Of a DNA stretch of 30,992 bases, positions 23,892-30,992 are shown one piece after another (the first letter of the stretch is position 1; the number at the start of each line of letters is the position of its first letter). The notes beneath the pieces were generated by a model, which was not told where the DNA came from, did no database searches, and saw only the letters and a list, made by a program, of their open reading frames with translations. The stretch covers positions 1-30,992 of the forward strand of contig JAEOTL010000543.1 of NCBI GenBank assembly GCA_016839845.1. The letters run 5' to 3'. The position numbers and the translations under genes are program-made. Source of the stretch: Promethearchaeota archaeon. GTDB taxonomy: Archaea > Asgardarchaeota > Lokiarchaeia > Sigynarchaeales > SOKP01.

Positions 23892-23994
23892 TTTGTAATG
23901 TACAGACAATATATTTAGTTTGTACCTACAAAGAAAAGTATTGAGTTTGTATAATGTACTGACAAATTATTCAATATGTATGTACAGAGAAGCT
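23892..23994. repeat. Imperfect tandem repeat upstream of the beta-helix gene
   Basis: Two units of about 50 bp, starting near 23892 and 23946, share the framework TTTGT(AT)AATGTACwGACAA followed, after a T-rich spacer, by rTGTAyvTACArAGAA (TTTGTACCTACAAAGAA in one, ATGTATGTACAGAGAA in the other). Each unit thus carries two GTAC-like or GTA-N-TAC-like short palindromes at a fixed spacing. The array ends about 100 bp before the beta-helix gene and could be a double operator. Confidence 0.6.
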
Positions 23995-24093
23995 CGTTAA
24001 TTCGAAAGTATTAAATACTAGTTTGCGTATAATAAATCTCAATTGTGAACTAAAATTTTTAGTTCATAATAAATCTATTAAAATTGAAGGCGA

Positions 24094-25521
24094 ATGAAAA
24101 TGGTAAGAAGAGTAGTTAAATTTAGCCTTTTGGCAACTTTAATTGTCCTATCTTTTACAGTACCCTTCCTTGCTGTTACAGCAAAAAGAGTATGGGAACC
24201 TGGTCCAATAGTTATAGATGAATATGGAGCTTTTACATGGGAAGATGCAGTTGCAGAACCTTGGTGTAAGGGTTCAGGTACACCAGATGATCCGTATATT
24301 ATAAAAAATCTTGTTATAGATGGATATGGTTCTCGTTTTTGTATAGCAATTTCGAATTCAGAAGTATACTTTAAAATAATGGATTCTAAATTATATAATA
24401 CAAAACCGCTCTCATTTAATGATCCAAATGCGGGAATTGTCTTAATAAATACAAAAAATGGAGTCATATTCAAAAATCAAATCCTTAATAACGGATGGCA
24501 AGGTTCTGGGCACGGAGTCGGGATCGCACTAGATGGTTCTAATGATAATAAAATACAGAAAAATATTATTAGTGGTACCGCAATGTCAGGGATCTATCTT
24601 ATAGAAAATTCCGAGAATAATAAAATACAGGGAAACATCGTTAGTAATAATGGAGCAGCAGGGATCTCACTAGAAAACTCCGATAATAATGTAATACAGA
24701 AAAATACCGTGGGAAGAAATATTGGACCCGGGATTTATCTTGATAATTCCGATTATAATTTTATTGTTGATAACTACTGTAATGAAAACATGTGGGGAAT
24801 TCTGCTTTGGGATTCTACTATAAGTACATTGGGAAGTTCTGATTATAATTTTTTAACTAGAAACGACTGTGTTGATAATATTGAAACGGGTATTGTCATT
24901 GGATTGTCGAATCATAATATAGTTAATAAAAATTTATGCAAAGGTAATACATGGGGTATATCCATTGGAAATTATGCATCGTATAACTTAATAACTCAAA
25001 ACGACTGTATCATGAATTTGATTGGTAGTCCTACTAGTGGTGGTGGTGGCATAGTCCTCCATGACTTTGCATATCTTAATGAGATAAGAGGAAATGATTG
25101 CACTGATAACTTGGAAAATGGTATTCTCGTGGTAAATAATCCTTGGTGGCCTAACACTATAGAAAACAACCTCTGTAAAAAAAATTCCTATGGGATATCG
25201 ATGATAAGTTCTAATAACCAGTTTATTTCGGGTAATGACATTGTTGAAAATTTGGTATACGGTCTCACATTAGCGGGATCTCTTAGTGGTAATATAATTA
25301 ACCATAACAATTTCATTGATAATACTAACCAGGCATGGGACGATAATCAAGTTTGGGGTGCAAACAATTGGGATGGGAATTATTGGTCTGATTATCCTGG
25401 TATTGATATTAACGGAGATGGTATAGGAGACACAGATCTCCCATGGCCTTTTAACTGGGGTTACTGGGGTAGCGATTTTTACCCATTCATGGAAAAAAAT
25501 GGATGGGAAACAGAGATTTAA
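24094..25521 (+). CDS. Secreted parallel beta-helix protein, NosD/PbH1-type
   Basis: 475 residues. An N-terminal hydrophobic stretch after MKMVRRVVKF is a typical signal peptide or anchor (about residues 9-29). The body (80-430) consists of right-handed beta-helix turns of about 22-24 residues with the recurring pattern NxIxxNxxxxNxxGIxL, as in NosD/PbH1 copper-protein and carbohydrate-active proteins. The C-terminus has NNWDGNYWSDYPG, found at the end of many archaeal NosD-like proteins, and a calcium-loop-like DINGDGIGD (438-446). Probably an extracellular surface protein that binds polysaccharide or metal; no catalytic residues are assigned. No nos genes accompany it. The ATG follows AAGGCGA; a second ATG at 24100 is possible. 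Confidence 0.9.
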   Translation: MKMVRRVVKFSLLATLIVLSFTVPFLAVTAKRVWEPGPIVIDEYGAFTWEDAVAEPWCKGSGTPDDPYIIKNLVIDGYGSRFCIAISNSEVYFKIMDSKLYNTKPLSFNDPNAGIVLINTKNGVIFKNQILNNGWQGSGHGVGIALDGSNDNKIQKNIISGTAMSGIYLIENSENNKIQGNIVSNNGAAGISLENSDNNVIQKNTVGRNIGPGIYLDNSDYNFIVDNYCNENMWGILLWDSTISTLGSSDYNFLTRNDCVDNIETGIVIGLSNHNIVNKNLCKGNTWGISIGNYASYNLITQNDCIMNLIGSPTSGGGGIVLHDFAYLNEIRGNDCTDNLENGILVVNNPWWPNTIENNLCKKNSYGISMISSNNQFISGNDIVENLVYGLTLAGSLSGNIINHNNFIDNTNQAWDDNQVWGANNWDGNYWSDYPGIDINGDGIGDTDLPWPFNWGYWGSDFYPFMEKNGWETEI

Positions 25522-25542
25522 ATGAATAATTAAATTCTTAAC

Positions 25543-25554
25543 TTTTTTTTTTTT
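25543..25554 (+). terminator. T-run terminator after the beta-helix gene
   Basis: A run of twelve T begins 21 nt after the stop codon, in the short gap between convergent genes. No hairpin precedes it, as usual for archaeal U-rich terminators. Confidence 0.6.
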
Positions 25555-25576
25555 AGGATATAATACTTTTCTAATC

Positions 25577-26656
25577 TTAAGCTATTTTTCTATATTCTGG
25601 AACAAAATCGAAGACGGTTTCAATTAATGTTTTTGCTTTATCAAATTTACTAACCTCATGAAGATCATCTCCAAGCGTATAAAAGTTTGAAATGAATTGA
25701 TCATAAAACACCCTGAGGCCAAATCGTAATGACTTAGTCGATTTTGTCGAGATTAAAACGGACGCGATCGGATACTTTTTGTCATGCTGGATAAGTAAGA
25801 CTGCTCTATCCATCTGGATCTCTCTGACTTCACCTTTCTTTAGAATTTCATCAAGTATACTTCCTATTGATTGGAGCACAGTGGAAAAGATATTTTCTTC
25901 TACTTCTCCTAATTTAGCCCAATCGTATTTAAAAAGAGTGAGTCCTTCATTTGTGTCAACCACTAAAATTCTATATGCTTTAAATGGCAGGATATAGATG
26001 ATCTTTGGCTCCTTTAATACAACTACAACAGTTATGAAAGCACCTATTCCGTTAATAAAAAAGCCAACTGAATTAAGGATTTTAAAAAAACTGCCAAGTG
26101 CATACATAGTAGCTGTAGCTATGGAAAATAAGATACTCCCAAAAAGATGAAAATTCATTAGACGCTTTAATTCGTGTGGTGCTTTTTTCCAGGTTTGAAA
26201 ACTCCAGAGAAAATAAAACAATACAAAATATAGAAGGAAAACAACTTGAAATATACGGAGAATACCTTTATTATGGACTCCGTAACCAGGGATAATTACT
26301 CTTCCCCCTGGTAGAAAATTTACATATAATAAAGCAATTTCGATTATAAACAGAGCCGTAATCTTCGTAGAACTAACATTTTCTTTTCTACTAAGTTCGA
26401 TAAAAATAAAGATACAAGGAACCCCAATAAGTTGCGGAAGAATTGCTATAGACATAAGAAATGATGAATAGTAATAATGAGCAGCGGCATCAATGAACCA
26501 AAATATCCCATAGAGAAGCCACATTGCGGAAAACAAGAATATAAGATAATTGTGTCTCCTTATTGCGTAAATAAAGGTTATTATCCCAGCAATTGCAACT
26601 AACACTCCAGTAGTAGAGGCTGATAACACTAAGAGTAAATTGGCTATACTAACCAT
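25577..26656 (-). CDS. Seven-TM membrane protein with C-terminal longin/roadblock-like domain
   Basis: 359 residues. Seven hydrophobic segments lie at about 5-29, 36-56, 64-88, 99-114, 133-155, 168-188 and 195-214. The layout matches the 7TM sensor modules that precede histidine kinases, but no kinase follows. Instead residues 227-355 form a soluble domain. It opens with a strand and turn (YRILVVDTNEGLTLF), then a helix (NIFSTVLQSIGSILDEIL), paired strands (EIQMDRAVLLIQHD, YPIASVLIS), and a long helix (SLRFGLRVFYDQFISNFY). This order is that of longin or roadblock/LC7-like domains, which in eukaryotes and Asgards bind small GTPases. I infer a membrane receptor or scaffold that recruits or regulates a GTPase; this is not shown. 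Neighbours are a surface beta-helix protein and an MFS transporter. Confidence 0.82.
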   Translation of the reverse strand: MVSIANLLLVLSASTTGVLVAIAGIITFIYAIRRHNYLIFLFSAMWLLYGIFWFIDAAAHYYYSSFLMSIAILPQLIGVPCIFIFIELSRKENVSSTKITALFIIEIALLYVNFLPGGRVIIPGYGVHNKGILRIFQVVFLLYFVLFYFLWSFQTWKKAPHELKRLMNFHLFGSILFSIATATMYALGSFFKILNSVGFFINGIGAFITVVVVLKEPKIIYILPFKAYRILVVDTNEGLTLFKYDWAKLGEVEENIFSTVLQSIGSILDEILKKGEVREIQMDRAVLLIQHDKKYPIASVLISTKSTKSLRFGLRVFYDQFISNFYTLGDDLHEVSKFDKAKTLIETVFDFVPEYRKIA

Positions 26657-26731
26657 AATCTTGTTTTTAACTTGGGTGATTTTCCCTCTAAATTAATATT
26701 ATTTTTGTATTATTTATAATATTAATGTTTC

Positions 26732-28282
26732 CTAATCCAAATGGGCTTTGAGCTCTTCAATAGTTTTAAAATAACTCTCTGTATCTTGCCCTTCAAACAT
26801 GAGAACGTCATCATGATCACTTTCCAAATTATCAATGCGATGAATGGTTCTTTTTACTACCTCTAAAGTATAATACATCATCTTACTCAGAAAATATTGA
26901 CTTTTTGCTAGTTTTCGAAGTGTTTTTATAATGTTCATCTGATTATCCAGTACACTCTCAATGATCACCTCGATTTTATTTGTTTGAGTTATTTCCTTTC
27001 CTGCAAAGTTTAATTTTTTACTTTGCTCCTTTTTTACAATGAGTTTACGTACTTTTTCCATCTCTAAAGGAACTTTCTTTCGAGCGAGAAGTAGCGTAAA
27101 CGGCAATCCAATCAAAAATATTACTTGCCACTGCAAAAAAATAAAGCTATAATTCAGTGAAATGGTGTTATAAAGAACTCCGCAAAGGGCAATTCCCAAG
27201 CTCCTTCCTAGGATGGCACTCAAATTCCCAAATGAGAACACTGTAGGTCGTAACTCCGGGTAATTGATGTCACCGAGAATTGAATAGGCAATCGAGGTTG
27301 CCGAGGAGGTTATAAATGTGAATATCATAAGACCTCCTATAAAAAGACCTATGTGGACATTCCCAAGAGAATATGCAACAATTGAAGCAAAAGGACCTAT
27401 TGAAACTGTTGATAGAAGAAGCTTTATCTTTCCTCTTGGATCTTTGAGTGATCTTTTATCTGCTTTTTTACCCCAGTAGGGGATTCCTACTAGTAAAGGG
27501 AGATATGTTAGGGTTTGAATGAGCATTGAAGCAAAAGGAGTGAATGAAAAATCAGTTCTTAATAAAGGAATAAGGTAAAATGAGGTAGTACCAATTACAA
27601 AATCATGAATAAAGAAGAACCCTAAGAGAAAAATGTTTGAGTGAGACTTTGTGAGGGTGTTTAAGCTTGTTTTCTGAACCCGAAATGCATTCTTATGATT
27701 GTTATATGACGACCTTGATACCCTTTGCTCAGGTATTCTTGAAAATGTAAAAATAATACTGGAAAAGATACAATTCACTGAAAGAATGAAGGTGATTGCC
27801 CTCCATGAGACAATTCCTAATAATATTCCTGTTATAACGTTTCCTGCCCCAATTCCGATAAAAGTGGAGGTACCTAGTAAAGCTAGAGATTTTGTCTTCT
27901 TCTCTGAAGGGTAAAGATCTAAAATGACTGTGCTGGTAAGAGGTAACAGAGCACCAAATCCAATAGCAGCAATCACACGAAATATAACAAATGTGATTAA
28001 ATTCCCTGAAAAGGAAGTAAGACTAAGTACCCCAGAATACATTAATAAGGCACAGAGAAGTAGCTTCTTTGGTGAGGACCGCGTTCCAAGAAAAGCCCAA
28101 AGAAAAGAGGATGCTCCTGAGACAATTAAAAATAGTGAGTGAACTGCTCCAGTAATCCCAGTTTGAATATATAGACTCCGAGTAATATCAAGTATAAGTG
28201 GTCCAAATACTGAAACAGAAGCCCACGATGTAATATTGAGTATAAGGATACTTACTATAGTAAAGGGTTTATGAAGTCCCAT
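26732..28282 (-). CDS. MFS transporter with 116-residue cytosolic C-terminal tail
   Basis: 516 residues. Residues 1-400 are a twelve-helix MFS transporter: the first motif-A loop is degenerate (LGTRSSPKK), while the loop between helices 8 and 9 (YWGKKADKRSLKDPRGK) is basic as expected. Residues 401-516 are soluble and charged: a basic helix (RKKVPLEMEKVRKLIVKKEQ), then predicted helices over 440-485 that could form a coiled coil, and an acidic end (DHDDVLMFEGQDTESYF). Such a tail is not usual for MFS carriers and may bind a partner or regulate transport. Substrate unknown. It lies 75 bp upstream of the 7TM-longin gene on the same strand, so the two may be co-transcribed. Confidence 0.9.
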   Translation of the reverse strand: MGLHKPFTIVSILILNITSWASVSVFGPLILDITRSLYIQTGITGAVHSLFLIVSGASSFLWAFLGTRSSPKKLLLCALLMYSGVLSLTSFSGNLITFVIFRVIAAIGFGALLPLTSTVILDLYPSEKKTKSLALLGTSTFIGIGAGNVITGILLGIVSWRAITFILSVNCIFSSIIFTFSRIPEQRVSRSSYNNHKNAFRVQKTSLNTLTKSHSNIFLLGFFFIHDFVIGTTSFYLIPLLRTDFSFTPFASMLIQTLTYLPLLVGIPYWGKKADKRSLKDPRGKIKLLLSTVSIGPFASIVAYSLGNVHIGLFIGGLMIFTFITSSATSIAYSILGDINYPELRPTVFSFGNLSAILGRSLGIALCGVLYNTISLNYSFIFLQWQVIFLIGLPFTLLLARKKVPLEMEKVRKLIVKKEQSKKLNFAGKEITQTNKIEVIIESVLDNQMNIIKTLRKLAKSQYFLSKMMYYTLEVVKRTIHRIDNLESDHDDVLMFEGQDTESYFKTIEELKAHLD

Positions 28283-28436
28283 AGTTCACTATTTTTTAAA
28301 ATTTATCATTTATAAAGAAAAAATTAAACAGAGATATATTTTGATTAAAATGATTATTTTTTTTAAGATTTAAACGTAATATAGATATGTGAGTTTTTTG
28401 AAGTTTTGTAAATTAAATGAAAATGGTGAAAGTTAA

Positions 28437-29342
28437 ATGGCAGATGATACCAAAATTAAAGATGGGAAGATATTTGGCGGTTGGAGAGCCCCAGAAAATG
28501 TTTATAAAGCCAGCACCACTTCAATCCACGATGATACCGTAGCTAAAAAGGTTGGAATGCGTGGAGGAACGATACAGGGAACGATCCATTTAAGTATGTT
28601 TGCACCTTTAGCAAAGAAAATCTTTGGTGATCGCTGGTTTGAGAAGGGAACTGTGAGTATGTATTACACATTTGCAACAACCGATAAAGAAGAAGTAAGA
28701 GCGATTATTGAATTACCCCCTGATATCACTGAAGATAGGCTACCTATTTCAACAGAGGATATACAACTTAATGCGTGGGCAGAAATGAAAAGTGGACAAC
28801 AAATAATGACCGGGAATGTGTCAATTGGGTCACCTAAAGCACCCTCGTATTTACAAGCTATAGAATTAAAAAATAGCCCGCATGAAGAATTACGCATTTT
28901 GGCAAGGCATAAAGTCGGAGATGATCTTCCTTCTAGAGAGATTATCCTTACACAAGAAGCAGCTAATAATGGCCTTCGAAGAATTATCGACCAATTGGAT
29001 TATTATAAAGATGATAGTAAATCCCCATGGGGTAAAGCGATCTTTTATCCTACAGCTCTGTTTGAATCCATGGGGATGGGTTTTGAGAGCACCAGTACAG
29101 CTGAATATAATGCTGTTCCGTTTTATGGTGCCACAGAACTTAAATGTATAAACGGTCCAGCATTAATCGGGGTACCTTATATTGCGAAAGGAAAATTTGT
29201 TTGTATTGGAGCGTCTAGGAAAACTGAGTACTTTTGGCTTGATTCTACACTAGAAGAAAAAGAAACTGGAAGAATTATAGCGACGATGCGTCACTTAGAC
29301 CGTTTTATGAAAGCTGGATCTCCACATTATAAAGAGGAATAA
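28437..29342 (+). CDS. MaoC-like double-hotdog protein
   Basis: 301 residues. The N-terminal half has ASTTSIHDDTVAKKVGMRGGTIQGTIHLSMFAPL, a hydratase-like stretch (shown here only to locate it, residues about 25-58). It includes the G-x-R-G-G turn and GTIHL, found in acyl-dehydratase-like double-hotdog proteins of bacteria and archaea. The C-terminal half repeats a similar alpha/beta pattern, as in two-domain hotdog hydratases. Catalytic residues cannot be fixed by eye. It probably acts on acyl-CoA or a related thioester. The ATG is preceded by GGTGA at 7 nt. The gene is divergent from the MFS gene and tail-to-tail with the iron-sulfur protein at 29379. Confidence 0.78.
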   Translation: MADDTKIKDGKIFGGWRAPENVYKASTTSIHDDTVAKKVGMRGGTIQGTIHLSMFAPLAKKIFGDRWFEKGTVSMYYTFATTDKEEVRAIIELPPDITEDRLPISTEDIQLNAWAEMKSGQQIMTGNVSIGSPKAPSYLQAIELKNSPHEELRILARHKVGDDLPSREIILTQEAANNGLRRIIDQLDYYKDDSKSPWGKAIFYPTALFESMGMGFESTSTAEYNAVPFYGATELKCINGPALIGVPYIAKGKFVCIGASRKTEYFWLDSTLEEKETGRIIATMRHLDRFMKAGSPHYKEE

Positions 29343-29378
29343 ATTGGAAATTTAAAAAGAAATTTGTAGAGGAGAGAC

Positions 29379-30476
29379 TCATTCCTTCTTTGGAGGGGGA
29401 ATATACACATTTCTCAATTCAGTTTTTTCTAGACTCCGAGCATTCTCAGGACAATGGTAAACACAAACACCGCACCCTATACATCTAGTCTCATCAATAG
29501 AGGATTTTCCATTGGTCAAAGATAAGGCTTCGATGGGGCATTTTTCGACGCAAGTTCCGCAACCTTCACATTTATTGTTACCCACTCGTGCTATATATGA
29601 TGTTATAGTATGGAATGGCCAGATACCTCTGTGGAAACTCTGAAAAACTATACAACAACACTTACAACAATTACATAATGCCTCCTCTTCTTCTTTTGGA
29701 TCAAAACTGTAATGGAAAACTTTATGAACAAGCCCATCTTTTTCAGCAGCCCTCAAGATCTCTTTTGCTTTTTCAATCGAAACCGACTCCCCGAAACCAT
29801 GCTCTATAAAATATCTCCCAGTATTTCCAAAATGGAAACATCTATATCTCTCATCCGTAGTATTGCAAGGTTCCTCGATAAGACTCTTATCAAGCTTGCA
29901 GGGGCACTCTGAAAGAGAGATGATTTCCTGCTTTTCTAATATTTTTGAAGCTTTGGAGAGTGGAATTGTTTCTTCAAGGGGAATCCCCAAATCTTTTTCA
30001 ATTGGAATAGTCCTTGCAAGAGGTGGAAATTGAGCTCTTAAAAATGGCATCATTCCTTCGTAGTTCTTTTGAGTTCGCTCAACTGCTTCTTTCATCATTG
30101 TTTCATGGATTTGTGCGAGTTTCTTCTTCTGTTCCTCTGAGTCTTTCTTAATTATGGAATATTCCCATAGATATGGAAGGGGTGCTAATAGTTGATAAAC
30201 CATTTCACCAGTTATTTTATGCGGAATATCCATAATTACCCCTTTCTTCATTATTGAATCCAACATTTGCATAATCGAAAGATCATCCATACCGCTTTTT
30301 TCTTTTAATCTTTCAATTGATAAAATAGGTTTCCTGAAATTCGAGATAAACTTCGCTTCCTCTTCATTAAGTATTGTCTTTAGCAACTCAACAATAGTTT
30401 CATTCGCCTGAAGAAGTGAATCACTACTCGCTTTAACAACTGCTTGGGCAGCTTTTTGCCATACTTTTTCTGACAT
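29379..30476 (-). CDS. Cysteine-rich iron-sulfur protein with wHTH-like N-terminus
   Basis: 365 residues. Residues about 30-95 look like a winged-helix domain, with a likely recognition region at ILSIERLKEKSGMDDLSIMQML. The middle has C191, C193, C204 and C213. A dense cluster CNCCKCCC gives C268, C270, C271, C273, C274 and C275. Two ferredoxin motifs follow, C303/C306/C309/C313 and C332/C335/C338/C342, each with Pro after the last Cys, so two [4Fe-4S] clusters are expected. The other cysteines may hold further clusters or metal. Possibly a redox enzyme component or redox sensor. The ATG has a strong GAGGTG site at 9 nt. It is divergent from the URO-D family gene at 30660. Confidence 0.88.
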   Translation of the reverse strand: MSEKVWQKAAQAVVKASSDSLLQANETIVELLKTILNEEEAKFISNFRKPILSIERLKEKSGMDDLSIMQMLDSIMKKGVIMDIPHKITGEMVYQLLAPLPYLWEYSIIKKDSEEQKKKLAQIHETMMKEAVERTQKNYEGMMPFLRAQFPPLARTIPIEKDLGIPLEETIPLSKASKILEKQEIISLSECPCKLDKSLIEEPCNTTDERYRCFHFGNTGRYFIEHGFGESVSIEKAKEILRAAEKDGLVHKVFHYSFDPKEEEEALCNCCKCCCIVFQSFHRGIWPFHTITSYIARVGNNKCEGCGTCVEKCPIEALSLTNGKSSIDETRCIGCGVCVYHCPENARSLEKTELRNVYIPPPKKE

Positions 30477-30624
30477 TCAATACAACACCTCAATAATAAC
30501 CATTCCACTCTATTTGCGGATTACACTTAATATAAAATAAAAAACATAAGTATGGCAATTATTTAACTATTTTGCTCGGGTAACTTCTTTCATAAACTTT
30601 AGAATCACTAACTAAGTCCTACGC

Positions 30625-30638
30625 ATAAACTTTATTTA
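30625..30638 (+). promoter_or_regulatory. BRE/TATA box giving a leaderless URO-D family message
   Basis: ATAAACTTTATTTA combines a purine-rich BRE with a TTTATTTA box centred about 26 nt before the ATG at 30660. With archaeal spacing the transcript would start at or next to the start codon, and no Shine-Dalgarno precedes it. Confidence 0.55.
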
Positions 30639-30659
30639 TTGAAGTTCCCACATCTTATT

Positions 30660-30992
30660 ATGGTATTATCAAAACGAGAACGAGTTATTCGAGCCTTAGA
30701 GCATAACGATGAACCGGACGTTGTTCCCATCCATACATTAGGATTTGAGAAGACCAATTCTGCCTATCAAACTTTTATTAAAACTGATGAATATACCAAG
30801 AATTACCTTGTTATAAAAAACAAATACCGTCGAGGAAGTAATAATTACGTAGGGGATATTACAGAACAACGCTTTTGGCAAGTAGATTGCTGGGCTATGG
30901 ATCCCTTTGCTAAAAAATTGGATATTAAAATTGTTAAAGCACCCCCTGAATATCCCAATGCGCACATCGAAGTTCTAGGAGGGCGAGTTATG
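30660..30992 (+). CDS. URO-D family protein (uroporphyrinogen decarboxylase / corrinoid methyltransferase type), 5' part
   Basis: 111 codons are present and the frame runs off the window end, so the protein is partial. The start MVLSKRERVIRALEHNDEPDVVPIH is the standard opening of URO-D family proteins (RERVxxALxxxxPDRVP). This superfamily includes haem-pathway uroporphyrinogen decarboxylase and the MtaA/MtbA-like methyl-corrinoid:CoM methyltransferases, as well as many uncharacterised archaeal methyltransferases. The part seen cannot separate these. In an Asgard archaeon, with a Cys-rich iron-sulfur protein divergent from it, a methyl-transfer role is likelier than haem synthesis; this is inference. 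The start is ATG at 30660, apparently leaderless. Confidence 0.8.
   Translation, partial: MVLSKRERVIRALEHNDEPDVVPIHTLGFEKTNSAYQTFIKTDEYTKNYLVIKNKYRRGSNNYVGDITEQRFWQVDCWAMDPFAKKLDIKIVKAPPEYPNAHIEVLGGRVM

Larger units (their letters stand above)
23552..24093. other. Repeat-bearing intergenic region between divergent genes
   Basis: These 540 bp lie between the leftward small acidic gene and the rightward beta-helix gene. They contain three TAGACT hexamers within 23622-23650, an inverted repeat (23737-23760) and a 50-bp imperfect direct repeat (23892-23994). I find no convincing protein frame, tRNA or rRNA. It must contain both promoters and is a candidate for complex regulation or an unrecognised small RNA. 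Confidence 0.5.

Noticed and set aside
23552..24093. CRISPR array suspected from repeats in the long gap
   Set aside because: Only two imperfect copies, no regular spacers and no cas genes nearby.
24094..25521. Nitrous-oxide reductase maturation protein NosD
   Set aside because: The beta-helix and C-terminal signature resemble NosD-like proteins, but no nosZ/F/Y genes are present; a general surface beta-helix protein is more likely.
28882..29151. 89-codon plus-strand frame inside the double-hotdog gene
   Set aside because: Alternative frame of a well-supported gene with a strong ribosome site; no independent coding signal.
30738..30965. 75-codon minus-strand frame at the window end
   Set aside because: Antisense to the URO-D family gene, whose N-terminal family signature and promoter are clear.

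Overview
The window is about 31 kb of AT-rich DNA with short intergenic gaps and genes on both strands. Start codons are preceded either by strong GGTGA-type Shine-Dalgarno sequences or by archaeal BRE/TATA boxes spaced for leaderless or near-leaderless messages. It looks like an Asgard archaeon (Promethearchaeati), with Lokiarchaeia as the likeliest class. The reasons are two Rab/Ras-type small GTPases (927-2612 and 5434-5943), one with near-complete Rab-family signatures, a seven-helix membrane protein with a longin/roadblock-like cytosolic domain (25577-26656), and several proteins ending in short zinc ribbons. These sit beside archaeal-type metabolism: a hexulose-6-phosphate synthase/RraA fusion, an ADP-forming acyl-CoA synthetase subunit and multi-cluster ferredoxins. 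The class-level placement is inference. I see no rRNA, tRNA, CRISPR array, insertion sequence or phage gene.

Layout. 1-6.5 kb: a two-zinc-ribbon protein, the large Rab-like GTPase, the HPS-RraA fusion, a branched-chain aminotransferase, a second minimal GTPase and a PaaI-type thioesterase. 6.6-10.1 kb: a saccharopine dehydrogenase-like oxidoreductase, a two-cluster ferredoxin followed by a radical SAM protein, and a gamma-carbonic anhydrase-like protein. 10.2-13.9 kb: a zinc-ribbon protein, an unlisted 58-residue membrane protein, a MaoC-like hotdog protein without its catalytic histidine, an unknown protein and an NDP-forming acyl-CoA synthetase. 13.9-23.6 kb: eleven genes all on the minus strand, comprising an ACT-domain protein, a small membrane protein overlapping an HSL-type esterase, a large ABC-2-like membrane protein, a DUF401 transporter, an MFS transporter, an AhpD-like protein, a universal stress protein, a methyltransferase and two small unknown proteins. 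23.6-31 kb: a 550-bp intergenic region with direct and inverted repeats, a secreted beta-helix (NosD-like) protein, the 7TM-longin protein, an MFS transporter with a 116-residue cytosolic tail, a double-hotdog protein, a cysteine-rich iron-sulfur protein and the start of a URO-D family gene cut by the window edge.

Functional themes. (1) GTPase and membrane biology: the two small GTPases and the 7TM-longin protein are the eukaryote-like components. The longin-like domain makes the 7TM protein a candidate receptor or platform for such GTPases. (2) Acyl-CoA chemistry: thioesterase, two MaoC-type hotdog proteins, ACD-type synthetase and esterase are scattered rather than in one operon. (3) Redox: ferredoxin plus radical SAM, and the Cys-rich iron-sulfur protein divergent from a URO-D family gene that may act in corrinoid or methyl-transfer metabolism. 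(4) Transport: the 16-21 kb block. The most novel-looking items are the 7TM-longin fusion, the Rab-like GTPase with a long charged helix and terminal zinc ribbon, and catalytic-residue losses in two otherwise recognisable enzymes.
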